Shown piece by piece: positions 1 to 8,459 of a stretch of 64,000 nucleotides of DNA (position 1 is its first letter; every line of letters starts with the position of its first letter). The stretch is taken from assembly GCF_018223745.1 (NCBI RefSeq), contig NZ_CP073653.1, positions 2,570,001 to 2,634,000 on the forward strand, in the 5' to 3' direction. Position numbers and translations under genes: made by a program. The notes beneath the pieces were generated by a model. The model had not been told where the DNA came from and did no database searches. It worked only from the letters and a program-made list of their open reading frames with translations. The DNA comes from Clostridium beijerinckii. Lineage in GTDB: Bacteria; Bacillota; Clostridia; Clostridiales; Clostridiaceae.

Positions 1-1
1 A

Positions 2-67
2 TGGGAAAATCCTGATGGTAGCCCTAGAAGTAACAATCCAATGGATTTACCGAGATATCAGTGTTGA
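2..67 (+). CDS. C-terminal end of an upstream gene (partial)
   Basis: An open frame enters from the left edge and ends at TGA 65-67. It encodes about 21 residues ending in ...PMDLPRYQC. The ribosome site of the next gene overlaps this stop, so the fragment is probably the previous gene of the same operon. The family cannot be named from so little sequence. That it is a real C-terminus is inferred from the tight spacing (9 bp) to the next start. Confidence 0.5.
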   Translation, partial: WENPDGSPRSNNPMDLPRYQC

Positions 68-76
68 GGTGCATAT

Positions 77-688
77 ATGAAATATTATTCTTATGTTATT
101 CCTAGAGACTATGGCTTTGCACCAAATCCTTATTTTGGATATTGTACATTGGCAACATGTAAGCCAAGAATTCGGAAGAGTGCCCGAGTAGGAGATTGGA
201 TTGCTGCATATGGAGGTGCTAGGACAGAAGTGCACAAAAAATTAGTTGTACTAATGAATGTAGATGAGATTTTAACGTTTGATCAATACTGGAATGATAA
301 GAGATTTGTAAAAAAGAGACCAGTATTTAATCGATCTATATCTTGTATGTACGGAGATAATATATATCATCATATTGGCGAAAAGTGGACACAAGAACTT
401 TCACATCATAGTATGGCAGATGGTAGCATTAATTATTTAAATTTAAATCGTGATACTCAAGCAGATAGAGTTCTAGTTGCGACACAGTTTTATTATTTTG
501 GGAATAATGCTATTGAAATTCCAAAAGAATTTGGAGTGTTAATTGGTAGTGGGCGTAATCACAAGAGCTTTCGTGATGAAAAAATAATTCATAAATTTAT
601 AAATTTCATGAATGAAAATTTTGAAACGGGAATACATGGGGTTCCTTATAGCAGGAAAAGTGGGCAGTTTGCACATTATAGGGGGTAA
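77..688 (+). CDS. Nmad2-family putative nucleotide modification protein
   Basis: The 203-residue protein opens with a YSYVIPRDYGFAPNP stretch and continues with GYCTLATCKPRIRKSA and VGDWI. I recognise this as the hallmark of the Nmad2 (nucleotide modification associated domain 2) family, defined computationally by its linkage to DNA-base and nucleotide modification genes. Its biochemical activity is not established. The start has a GAGGTG site at 64-69 that overlaps the stop of the upstream frame, and the next gene begins 6 bp after this stop, so translation is likely coupled. No signal peptide or membrane segment is seen; a cytoplasmic protein is expected. Association with a thymidylate-synthase-like gene, a thymidylate-kinase-like gene and a 5-hmdU-kinase-type helical protein downstream fits a role in handling a modified thymine nucleotide or modified DNA, which is inference. 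Confidence 0.72.
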   Translation: MKYYSYVIPRDYGFAPNPYFGYCTLATCKPRIRKSARVGDWIAAYGGARTEVHKKLVVLMNVDEILTFDQYWNDKRFVKKRPVFNRSISCMYGDNIYHHIGEKWTQELSHHSMADGSINYLNLNRDTQADRVLVATQFYYFGNNAIEIPKEFGVLIGSGRNHKSFRDEKIIHKFINFMNENFETGIHGVPYSRKSGQFAHYRG

Positions 689-694
689 ATTATT

Positions 695-2551
695 ATGAGG
701 ATGATTTTTTGTAAGCCAGAGTTGACCATGAGAAATTTAGAATCAGCAGGTATTTTTTATTCAGAATGCAAGGAGATATTAGATACTTATGTGGCTAATA
801 AATTATATATTTCATCTGTTTTTCAGATCAATCAATTGTTGACAGAAGAACCAGACAAAAATGATATTTTGATATTTTTCAATTCAGAGAATGGTATTTA
901 TGATGAAGGAATTAGTAAACTAGTTAACAAATATTATGACGCTCAAAGTAGAATATGGCCAATCGCAATGGAAAATAATGCAGAATGTAGATGTCCACCA
1001 AGTCCGGTATCAGCTAAACAAAGTTTTGATGTCTATTGTCGAAATGAAAATAGAAATCCAATGAAGAATAATATGAAGGCAATTGCTCAAATTTTTGCAA
1101 GAAAAATTATTTCACAGACACTTTCACCACTGTATAGAGATGAGGTTCTATATTTTATTAGTCATAGAAGAATTGACGGAGAGAATATTGCAGCAAAGCT
1201 AGCAGATGAATTGAAAAGTTTAACAAGAGAAAGAAATGTTTATCGTGACGTTGTTAATGTAGAAGTTGGAAATGATGCACAAGAAGATATTGATAAAAAC
1301 TTGGAATTAAGTGATGTGGTGATTTTTTTGCAGACAAAAGAATCACAATATTCTTCATACATAATGAAAGAACTATGCTACGCAATTATTAATGATATTC
1401 CGATTCTATGGATTCAAATTGATAATGCTCCATATTCTGAAATGGGAATTCGTCCAGGTGAAGCTCCAGTACTAAGTTACTCTAGTGAAGAATTTTTTGA
1501 TAGAGAGAGGCTATTAGAAATAGTTGATGAGATTGAGGTGAAGTGCTTTCAGTTAATGATGAATACATCAAATCAAGTATTCTCTTATATCGAATACTTT
1601 AATGACATGAGTAACTCAAACAAAATAAAATTAGTAAGTGATAAGTCATCAATTCTTGCATATCAGGTTCAGTATAAGGAGAAAACAAGAGACTTGTACG
1701 ATTTGGGAATAAGGAATCATTATGTTCAATGTTTTGGAAGAAATCCCAAGCCTCAAGATATTCAGCAATTTAGGGAAAAGGTTATAAAAGAAAAAATATA
1801 TGAAAACCATGATAGGTTATTTCTATTATCTAATCATGGAAGACGTGACAAGCAAATAGGTGATGCAAAATTATCAGAAGAAAATTTTGATGATTATTTA
1901 ATGAATATTGAAAATGTTAGTGGAGGTAAGAGGCGCAGGCTAGAGAAGAGAATTATCTTATCAGGAGCATTTCCGGATTATGACGAAATATATAAAAATT
2001 CGTTATTAGAAGCAGTTGTAGTCTATTCAAGAGAAATAATTAAGCGTGGATATATATTGGTTTTTGGAGCGCATCCCACATTTCAAAAGCTTATTTTTGA
2101 TATTGGAAAAGTATATGCATCAGATATCAAATACTCTATTGAAATGCATATGGACAAAGCTTATTTAGGAGCTTATAATCTCGAAGAACTTCAAGAAAAA
2201 TGTACACTGGTGTTATCTGATGGATTACAAGAAATGCGGGAAACTATGATTTGTAAAGAAAAAAGTGAAATGCTAATTTGTCTTGGAGGAAAAGTTAAAG
2301 AAGATAAAACACAACAGGGTGTTGACATTGAAGTAGAATTAGCTAAATCAGTGGGCATACCAGTTGCACTGGTTGGAACCGTTGGTGGACGTTCAAGCGA
2401 GTATGCCTTTGAAATGATTACAGAGAGTAATTGGGATGAATTAAATTCTTGGGATACATCACTAAATGAAAGTTTGTTTTACAATGTTAATCATAGAGTA
2501 ATGGTAAAACGTTTATTAGATTCTATAGAAGGAGAGAATGAGATTGAATGA
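695..2551 (+). CDS. TIR-SLOG fusion protein (copy 1)
   Basis: 618 residues. Residues 1-140 are a poorly classified region with a possible degenerate TIR-like half (NDILIFFNS, RIWPIAM). Residues about 151-265 form a TIR domain: beta strand LYFISHRR, VVIFL, then SSYIMKE with E226 at the catalytic NAD-hydrolase glutamate position, followed by IPILWIQID. Residues about 418-575 form a SLOG (LOG/DprA-like Rossmann) domain: RIILSGAFP, ILVFGAHPTFQ, ICLGGKV, VALVGTVGGRSSE. TIR domains cleave NAD or make cyclic ADP-ribose signals; SLOG domains bind nucleotide-derived ligands, as in the Thoeris effector ThsA, where SLOG is joined to SIR2. Here TIR may take the place of SIR2. The next gene overlaps its end by 14 bp. 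A close homologue with the same architecture lies at 11005-12918. The effector/sensor assignment is inference. Confidence 0.85.
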   Translation: MRMIFCKPELTMRNLESAGIFYSECKEILDTYVANKLYISSVFQINQLLTEEPDKNDILIFFNSENGIYDEGISKLVNKYYDAQSRIWPIAMENNAECRCPPSPVSAKQSFDVYCRNENRNPMKNNMKAIAQIFARKIISQTLSPLYRDEVLYFISHRRIDGENIAAKLADELKSLTRERNVYRDVVNVEVGNDAQEDIDKNLELSDVVIFLQTKESQYSSYIMKELCYAIINDIPILWIQIDNAPYSEMGIRPGEAPVLSYSSEEFFDRERLLEIVDEIEVKCFQLMMNTSNQVFSYIEYFNDMSNSNKIKLVSDKSSILAYQVQYKEKTRDLYDLGIRNHYVQCFGRNPKPQDIQQFREKVIKEKIYENHDRLFLLSNHGRRDKQIGDAKLSEENFDDYLMNIENVSGGKRRRLEKRIILSGAFPDYDEIYKNSLLEAVVVYSREIIKRGYILVFGAHPTFQKLIFDIGKVYASDIKYSIEMHMDKAYLGAYNLEELQEKCTLVLSDGLQEMRETMICKEKSEMLICLGGKVKEDKTQQGVDIEVELAKSVGIPVALVGTVGGRSSEYAFEMITESNWDELNSWDTSLNESLFYNVNHRVMVKRLLDSIEGENEIE

Positions 2552-3170
2552 AGATAACGTCAATGCTTTGCGCTCGAGGATATACGTTTTTGAAGGAATT
2601 GATAATGTTGGAAAGACAACAATTATTAAAGAATTGAAAGGAAGACTGTGCAAAGAAATGGGCTATGAATGTGAAATAGTTGCGTTCCCAGGAAATGAAG
2701 AAAGAACATTAGGTGCGTTTGTTTATGATATACATCATAATGAGAAAAAGTATATTGATTACTCCATTAATGATGCTAGTTTACAACTATTGCATGTTGC
2801 TTCACACATAGATTTAATTCAACGAAAGTTAATGGAAGAATATAGCACTTCAAAAATTATTATGATGGATCGCTTTTGGTGGTCTACGTACGCATATGGA
2901 TTATCTGGAGGATTAAAAAGTAACGTTGTTAGTGCTATTTTAGCTCCAGAATTGATATATTGGGAAAAAATTAACGTCAATAAAATATTTTTAATAGAAC
3001 GTAAGGATCGTGAAAAGGATTATGAAGCTGATAAGGATATTCAGATTATGCAAAAATATAGAGATCTTGCAAGAAAAGATCCAAAGTGCCAAATAATAAA
3101 TAACGACGGAAGTTTGGAAGAAACGACAAACATGATATTTAACGAGATTATGGGAGAATCGTCTTTATGA
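2538..3170 (+). CDS. Thymidylate-kinase-like P-loop nucleotide kinase
   Basis: 210 residues. The N-terminus has a Walker A loop G20-IDNV-GKTT28 and residues 111-116 read DRFWWS, equivalent to the DRYxxS motif of dTMP kinases. A charged LID-like segment (ERKDREKDYEAD) follows at about 155-170. The length matches bacterial dTMP kinase. It starts inside the TIR-SLOG gene (14-bp overlap) and its own stop overlaps the next start (ATGA), so it is a co-translated operon member rather than the housekeeping tmk. Expected reaction: ATP-dependent phosphorylation of a thymidylate-type monophosphate, perhaps a 5-substituted dUMP. The modified-substrate idea comes from the neighbours, not from residues I can see. 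Confidence 0.82.
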   Translation: MRLNEDNVNALRSRIYVFEGIDNVGKTTIIKELKGRLCKEMGYECEIVAFPGNEERTLGAFVYDIHHNEKKYIDYSINDASLQLLHVASHIDLIQRKLMEEYSTSKIIMMDRFWWSTYAYGLSGGLKSNVVSAILAPELIYWEKINVNKIFLIERKDREKDYEADKDIQIMQKYRDLARKDPKCQIINNDGSLEETTNMIFNEIMGESSL

Positions 3171-4159
3171 AGTTAGAAGATTTTAAGCCGACACTAGTAT
3201 ATGACACATACTGGAAGTTTGCAGAAAAACGCCAAGAAGTATTTTTTAATAGAATACAAAATAAGCCTTTTCCTTGGACAGATGACAAAATAATTCAGAA
3301 GTATAAGTTTACCAATGTCTATAGAGCTTGCGACCGAGTAAGTCAATATTTAATAAAAAATGTGATCTATTGTAATAATCTATATTCTCCTAAAGATCAA
3401 TGTTTTAGAATTTTATTTTTTAAGCTATTTAATAAAATCGATACGTGGGAGTACATGGAAAATGCTTTGGGAGAGATTTCATATCGTTCTTATTCTTATG
3501 AAAGATATAATGAATTATTAACGCAAAAGATTAATAATGATGAAAGGATTTATTCTGCTGCTTATATAATGCCATCGGGGAAAAGTTGTTTTGGGTTTGA
3601 TAAAAAACATCAAAATAATCTGAAACTGTTGGAGTATATGATGGAGTCTGGATTGTCTAGTATGATAGCAGAAAGCAAGAGTTTACAAGAATTATATCTA
3701 AGATTGCTTAATTATCCTACATTGGGAATATTTTTAGCATTCCAATTTGCCATTGATATTAACTATAGCGAATTATGCGATTTTGATGAAATGTCCTTCG
3801 TTGTAGCTGGACCTGGTGCAAAAAATGGAATTAATAAATGTTTTAGAGATTTGAATGGGCACAAATACGAAGATATCATTAAGTACGTAGCAGAACAACA
3901 AGAAATGGAATTTGAAAAAAGAGGATTAAAGTTCAATACATTGTATGGTAGAAAGTTACAATTAATAGACTGTCAGAATTTATTTTGTGAAACAGATAAA
4001 TATGCTAGAATTGCTCATCCTGATATTGGTACAACAAACGGAAGAAAAAGAATAAAACAACAATATGTTAATCGTGATATGGAAAGTATTGAATACTTTT
4101 ACCCGCCTAAGTGGGGAATAAATAATCGCATTAGTATTTATAGAAATGGAGAATTGTAA
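3167..4159 (+). CDS. 5-hmdU DNA kinase / aGPT-pyrophosphorylase-type helical-domain protein
   Basis: 330 residues, all-helical in character. Diagnostic stretches are VYRACDRVSQYLIKNVIY (51-68), FRILFFKLFNKIDTWE (80-95) and FVVAGPGAKNGINKCF in the last third. These match the family first called alpha-glutamyl/putrescinyl-thymine pyrophosphorylase and later recognised as the helical domain of 5-hydroxymethyl-dU DNA kinases in phages with hypermodified thymine. In phages the domain can be fused to a P-loop kinase; here the kinase-like partner is the separate preceding gene. The stop of that gene overlaps this start by 4 bp, and the next gene begins directly after this stop. Predicted role: recognition or modification of 5-substituted thymine in DNA or nucleotides. 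The exact reaction is unproven. Confidence 0.72.
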   Translation: MKLEDFKPTLVYDTYWKFAEKRQEVFFNRIQNKPFPWTDDKIIQKYKFTNVYRACDRVSQYLIKNVIYCNNLYSPKDQCFRILFFKLFNKIDTWEYMENALGEISYRSYSYERYNELLTQKINNDERIYSAAYIMPSGKSCFGFDKKHQNNLKLLEYMMESGLSSMIAESKSLQELYLRLLNYPTLGIFLAFQFAIDINYSELCDFDEMSFVVAGPGAKNGINKCFRDLNGHKYEDIIKYVAEQQEMEFEKRGLKFNTLYGRKLQLIDCQNLFCETDKYARIAHPDIGTTNGRKRIKQQYVNRDMESIEYFYPPKWGINNRISIYRNGEL

Positions 4160-5161
4160 ATGGCTGATTTTATTTCTGGAAAAACTGCAAATGAAGTATG
4201 GGAAAAAGCTATAAAGTTATTGCAGAAACAAGAGTATTCTCTGAGTGGAAGAACAGGTGATGTTTTTGAATTATTGCATACTTTTATTTCAATTGAAGAA
4301 CCGCAACAAAAATGGATCTATAACCGTATTCCTCCAATTAGCATCGGATATGCTTTGGCTGAATTAGTATGGATTATTAATGGAGAAGAAAGGTCCGATA
4401 TTATTAATATGTGGAATCCAAGTTTGGAAAAGTATGCTGGTAGAGGTGATGTTTATCATGGTGCCTATGGGAAGCGGATAAGATCACACTTCGGTTTTGA
4501 TCAGATAGAAAAGGCATACGAAGCATTACAAAGCATTCCAGAAAGCCGGCAGGTAGTGATACAAATTTACGACACTAAGGTTGATTTTCCAATAGAAAAA
4601 GGAATACCGCAAGACGAAGATATTCCATGTAATATATGTTCATTATTAAAAGTCAGAAATGGAAAGCTGGAATGGTCTCAAATAATGCGTAGTAATGACG
4701 TTCTATTAGGAATGCCTTATAATTTTATTCAATTTACTGGATTACAAGAAATTTTAGCTGGATGGCTCGAGCTAGATTTGGGTTCATATAATCATTATAG
4801 TGACAGTTTACATTTATATGCTCGTGATATTGATAAAATCGGAATTGGACAAGAAACGGAAATTAGGAATAATGATAGCTTGTCTTTGAGGAGGAATGAA
4901 TCTGAAAGATTATTTCAAGAGATATTTCATAGAATGAAAGGACTCTGTTCAAAAAATATTACAGAAAAAGAAATTTATTCTCTGGCAAAAATTGATTCGG
5001 GTTATATTGCTTATGATAATATTATGCTTATTATTGGAGCATACATATCACAAAAAAATAAAAATAATGATTTGACAAAAAATCTTATTGGGTCATGTAC
5101 AAATAATTCATATGTTGCAATGTGGGAGCGCTGGGTTAGTAGAACATTTGAAAAAGTCTAG
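4160..5161 (+). CDS. Thymidylate-synthase-family protein (possible dUMP hydroxymethylase)
   Basis: 333 residues with the ThyA core. The catalytic cysteine is C157 in IPCNIC, followed by MRSNDVLLGMPYN (177-188) and SDSLHLY (214-220), equivalent to the ThyA RS-D-LG-P-N and HLY motifs. N188 sits at the position where Asn selects dUMP and Asp selects dCMP, so a uracil substrate is likely. The residue after the catalytic Cys is Asn rather than the usual His. The protein is longer than most ThyA and its flanks are divergent, so it may make 5-hydroxymethyl-dUMP instead of dTMP. It starts one base after the preceding stop and is the last clear gene of the operon. Housekeeping thymidylate synthase is the alternative but the setting argues against it. 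Confidence 0.8.
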   Translation: MADFISGKTANEVWEKAIKLLQKQEYSLSGRTGDVFELLHTFISIEEPQQKWIYNRIPPISIGYALAELVWIINGEERSDIINMWNPSLEKYAGRGDVYHGAYGKRIRSHFGFDQIEKAYEALQSIPESRQVVIQIYDTKVDFPIEKGIPQDEDIPCNICSLLKVRNGKLEWSQIMRSNDVLLGMPYNFIQFTGLQEILAGWLELDLGSYNHYSDSLHLYARDIDKIGIGQETEIRNNDSLSLRRNESERLFQEIFHRMKGLCSKNITEKEIYSLAKIDSGYIAYDNIMLIIGAYISQKNKNNDLTKNLIGSCTNNSYVAMWERWVSRTFEKV

Positions 5162-5198
5162 AATATTCTGATTTGAATAAAGTTGGAGGTGATTATTG

Positions 5199-5695
5199 AT
5201 GGCACGTAGTGTGTTTTACAGTTTTTGCTATAGTGATGATACTAACAGAACAATGGTTGTAAGAAACAGATAGGTAACGCACGGTGAACAGGTGATTTCT
5301 GGAATTATTGATAAAGCTGAGTTTGAAAAACTTAAACGAACAGGTGATAAAGCTATATATATAGCTGGATTTATAAGTAGTTAGAAGGTACTAGTGTGAC
5401 GGTTGTACTTTTAGGAACGAATACATTGAAAAGACCATTTGTTCAATATGAGATATGTGAAAGTATTAAACGAGGAAACGCTGTGATCAGTGTTCATGTG
5501 CATAATATTAAGGATATTCTAACAGGTCAAATTTCACTAAAATACAATATACATACTGTAATTGGACAATATAATGACAACTCGCCTACATATTTTGATA
5601 ACCACAATGATGGAGTTTATGACTATAAGATTGATAATGGCTATGAAAATTTATGACAATGGGTTGAAAGTGCTGCAAAGAGAGAGGGAAAGTAG
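5199..5695 (+). pseudogene. Decayed ThsB-like (Thoeris) TIR gene
   Basis: A good site (GGAGGT 5185-5190) precedes ATG 5199, which reads MARSVFYSFCYSDD, the start of ThsB-type TIR proteins. The frame is broken by TAG at 5271 (in place of the Trp codon expected before VT), by TAG at 5382, by a shift near 5390, and by TGA at 5654. Beyond the shift the sequence continues with VTVVLLGTNTLKRPFVQYEI, which carries the catalytic-Glu region, and VISVHVHNIKD. It ends around YDYKIDNGYENL and QWVESAAKREGK. The order of blocks matches the intact homologue at 7395-7895 and what I recall of Bacillus cereus ThsB. Several independent lesions indicate a dead gene rather than one sequencing error. Confidence 0.8.
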
Positions 5696-5712
5696 ATTCA
5701 AAAGGGGATGAT

Positions 5713-5902
5713 ATGTTTACAAGGTACAATTTGGTAATAGATAAATAGGATAAAAATATTGATTTTTTACAATATACTAAAAAAGGTGAAGACCATTTAA
5801 ATTTAATTGAAGCAGATATTTTTATATTACATTGATGAAAATCTAGCAAATGGAATTACAGGTTGGTTAAATGAGAAGTTTGGAAGAAAAAATTTATATT
5901 AA
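5713..5902 (+). pseudogene. Short relic of a second-family TIR gene
   Basis: An AAAGGGGATG site precedes ATG 5713 (MFTRYNLVIDK, stop), resembling the MFSGFNL start of the intact gene at 6087. Further on, in changing frames, come GEDHLNLI, EADIFILH and LANGITGWLNEKFG. These match the GE-HLN, DIFISH and LAGWLNQKFG segments of the homologues at 6087 and 13338. The intervening and downstream parts are deleted. This is therefore a heavily eroded extra copy of that TIR family. Confidence 0.6.
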
Positions 5903-6086
5903 AAAGACTACATCAGAAAGTTGATTTTACTTTTTTGTTAATTTAAGATAGATGAAATCTAACATTATATAATATATTAATGTGAATAGAGGAAGTTCTA
6001 TGAATATTTGATATTTATAATAAATCATAGACATGAAATTGTTAGAAATTAAATTGTAATTAGATAAAAATAAGGAGAAGAGAGTT

Positions 6087-7223
6087 ATGTTTTCAGGATT
6101 TAATTTAATGCTTAATGAAAAAGATTTTGAATGTTTTTCAAAAAGTTTCGATTATTATAAAAATATTGGTGAAAAACATCTTAATGAGAAAAAAGTTTCA
6201 CTTGAGAATGAAATAGAAAAATATATTAATAATAGTGATGATATAATTAAAGGGACGGAACTACAAAAAGATTGGTTTCCTTTAATTGAAGAAGTAGATA
6301 TTTTTATTTCTCATTCACATACAGATAAGGAATTAGCCGTTGCTTTTGCTGGATATATATATATAACATATGGTCTTATGTGTTTTATTGATTCTTGCGT
6401 CTGGGGTTATGCTGATAATCTGTTAGAAAAATTAAATAGTATATATAGTGATAAAAAAGAAAATTTTGATGGAGCTGTATATAATCATAACAAATGTAAT
6501 ATAGTATCACAACATGTAAACACAATGCTATCTATAGCATTACATAATATGATTGACAAGACAGAGGCTGTTATGTTATTAAATACTGAAAATTCAATTA
6601 GTAAGTCAGGAAATATAAATGACATCAAAACATATTCACCATGGTTATATACCGAAATAAATTGTACTGATATTGTTAGAAAAAAGCCGTTAATAACTTA
6701 TCGTGATTATAAGAATATAAACAAAAAAGCTAGTCTAAATGAATCTAAATTTTTTAGTTTGATAACAATTGCATATGATATTACCTTAAATCATCTAGTA
6801 GATATGGATATTAAATCAATTAAAAGATGGGAAGAAAGATATAAAAAAAATGATACATATGATAAATATCCATTGGATGCATTATATGAGGACACCCATA
6901 AAAATGCACTTGATGCTGCAATATCAAGTCATGAAAATGGATCTGCTAGCATAATAAAAGAATATTTTAAAGATAAATCTAATAGTAGAATAAAGAAGTA
7001 TGATAAAAATGGCTGTGATAGAGAACTAGAAGAACATTGTGAAAGTAATGGAAAGATAAGTTTTGACGAAATTATGAATGATGGATTTACTAGAATAATG
7101 AGTGAAACTAATAGATGCAAAAGCTGTAAATATTATTACTGTGAAAAATGCTGTTGCTATTATGATGATGAGTGTCAATGTTTTCAAGAGATTTCAGCAG
7201 ATTCTTCTTGTGATCTGGAATAA
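6087..7223 (+). CDS. TIR-domain protein with Cys-rich C-terminal tail
   Basis: 378 residues. Residues 1-65 are a helical leader shared with the copies at 5713, 8460 and 13338. The TIR domain covers about 70-200: DIFISHSHTD, MCFIDSCVWGYAD, AVMLLNT, and YSPWLYTE with E190 at the catalytic position. The C-terminal third is charged. Its last 35 residues carry many cysteines (NRCKSCKYYYCEKCCCYYDD and following CQC), a possible Zn-binding tail absent from the frameshifted homologue at 13338. A GGAGAAGAG site precedes ATG 6087. It is probably an NAD-consuming or signal-producing TIR enzyme in a phage-defence island. The trigger and partner are unknown. Confidence 0.8.
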   Translation: MFSGFNLMLNEKDFECFSKSFDYYKNIGEKHLNEKKVSLENEIEKYINNSDDIIKGTELQKDWFPLIEEVDIFISHSHTDKELAVAFAGYIYITYGLMCFIDSCVWGYADNLLEKLNSIYSDKKENFDGAVYNHNKCNIVSQHVNTMLSIALHNMIDKTEAVMLLNTENSISKSGNINDIKTYSPWLYTEINCTDIVRKKPLITYRDYKNINKKASLNESKFFSLITIAYDITLNHLVDMDIKSIKRWEERYKKNDTYDKYPLDALYEDTHKNALDAAISSHENGSASIIKEYFKDKSNSRIKKYDKNGCDRELEEHCESNGKISFDEIMNDGFTRIMSETNRCKSCKYYYCEKCCCYYDDECQCFQEISADSSCDLE

Positions 7224-7394
7224 AAGCTATTCAAAAATAAATATTTCAAATAAAAGGACAAGTTGATTTATTTGTAAAAACAGAAGGTTTTCATATAGGA
7301 TAAACAAATCAAGAACTTAGGACTTATATAATTTAAGTATTCAAAAAGGTTATATAATATATGGATAAAATAATAATTAAAAGGAAGTGTGAAC

Positions 7395-7895
7395 ATGGCT
7401 AAACGACAAGTATTTTTCAGTTTTGAGTACAATAAAGATTGTTGGAGAGCAAGTGAAGTTAGAAACATGGGAAAAGTTGATAATAGTTCTACTTTTTCAG
7501 ATAATGATTGGGAAGAAGTAAAAGAAAAAACAGATAAAAAAATTAAAGAGTGGATAGATTCACAAATGGCAAAAAGATCGTGCTTAGTTGTTTTGATTGG
7601 AGAAACTACCTCTGGACGTAAGTGGATTAATTATGAAATTAACAAGGCTTATGAGTTAAACAAGGGAATTGTAGGTATACACATACATAAATTGAAAGAT
7701 AATAACGGAAATCAAACAAATAAGGGAAATAATCCATTTTATAATATTTATATTGGATCTAATAATGAACGTTTATCAAAATTTATTACTTGCTTTGATT
7801 CAATTTATGAAACAAGCAAATATGTATATGATGATATAAAAGAAAATATAGAACAATTAATAGAAGATGCGATTAATAATAAAGATAATTATTAA
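7395..7895 (+). CDS. ThsB-like TIR protein (Thoeris-type)
   Basis: 166 residues. It begins MAKRQVFFSFEYNKD and RASEVRNMG, then KKIKEWIDSQM, LVVLIGE, and RKWINYEI with E81 at the catalytic position (W77-xxx-E81), then GIVGIHIHKLKD. This is the ThsB (DUF1863/MTH538-like) TIR type, which in Thoeris makes a cyclic ADP-ribose isomer after phage sensing. I place the start at ATG 7395 because AAGGAAG (7381-7387) is correctly spaced; an in-frame GTG at 7389 is too close to that site. A small membrane protein follows 63 bp later and could be its effector. No SIR2-SLOG ThsA is present nearby. Confidence 0.85.
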   Translation: MAKRQVFFSFEYNKDCWRASEVRNMGKVDNSSTFSDNDWEEVKEKTDKKIKEWIDSQMAKRSCLVVLIGETTSGRKWINYEINKAYELNKGIVGIHIHKLKDNNGNQTNKGNNPFYNIYIGSNNERLSKFITCFDSIYETSKYVYDDIKENIEQLIEDAINNKDNY

Positions 7896-7958
7896 TTATT
7901 ATAGAAAATAAAAATAACTATTTTATACTGTCTATAAAAAAATAGGAGATAGAAATAT

Positions 7959-8423
7959 ATGAATAATACATTTGGAGAAATAACAGAATCAAGTTTGCAT
8001 AAAGAAATTGATTTAATAGAAAATATTATAGAACGAATGGCAGATAATGCATTTAAGGCACGAGGTTGGTATGTAACTTTATTAGTAGCTTTGGTTTCCT
8101 TAACTAAGGACAACCTACCATTTGCAATAGGATGTGTTCCAATTATATCTATCCCATTCTGGGGACTAACCGCATTCTTTTTATGTACAGAAAGAAACTA
8201 TAGAAAAGTGTATGATTATATAATTAGCTTAAGGCAAAAGGGAGACTATAGTAATATGTATAGACTCAATTTGGATTTGTATAAAGGAGATTTGGAATAT
8301 GAAAAAATATATAATAATTTATTAAGACCTACTATTTGGCCATTTTATTTACTGCCAATTATTGCGGCAGTTATATTTATTTTTTTAAATTATCCTCTAT
8401 TTTATCCATATATATTTAAATAA
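7959..8423 (+). CDS. Small multi-spanning membrane protein, candidate TIR-linked effector
   Basis: 154 residues. An amphipathic N-terminal helix (HKEIDLIENIIERMADNAF) leads into a hydrophobic hairpin at about 37-75, a soluble charged loop with KVYDYIISLR, and a last hydrophobic helix at about 125-150. The pattern resembles small 2-4 TM proteins found beside TIR, SLOG and nucleotidyltransferase genes (SLATT-like); I cannot assign the exact family. It has an AGGAGAT site and follows the ThsB-like gene by 63 bp, suggesting a pair in which the TIR signal triggers membrane damage. That function is inference. Confidence 0.65.
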   Translation: MNNTFGEITESSLHKEIDLIENIIERMADNAFKARGWYVTLLVALVSLTKDNLPFAIGCVPIISIPFWGLTAFFLCTERNYRKVYDYIISLRQKGDYSNMYRLNLDLYKGDLEYEKIYNNLLRPTIWPFYLLPIIAAVIFIFLNYPLFYPYIFK

Positions 8424-8459
8424 TATTATTCAAAATATCTATAGGTAAGGATGTAATAA

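Noticed and set aside
5586..5849. Minus-strand open frame opposite the ThsB relic
   Set aside because: It is antisense to recognisable TIR remnants and has no family signature.
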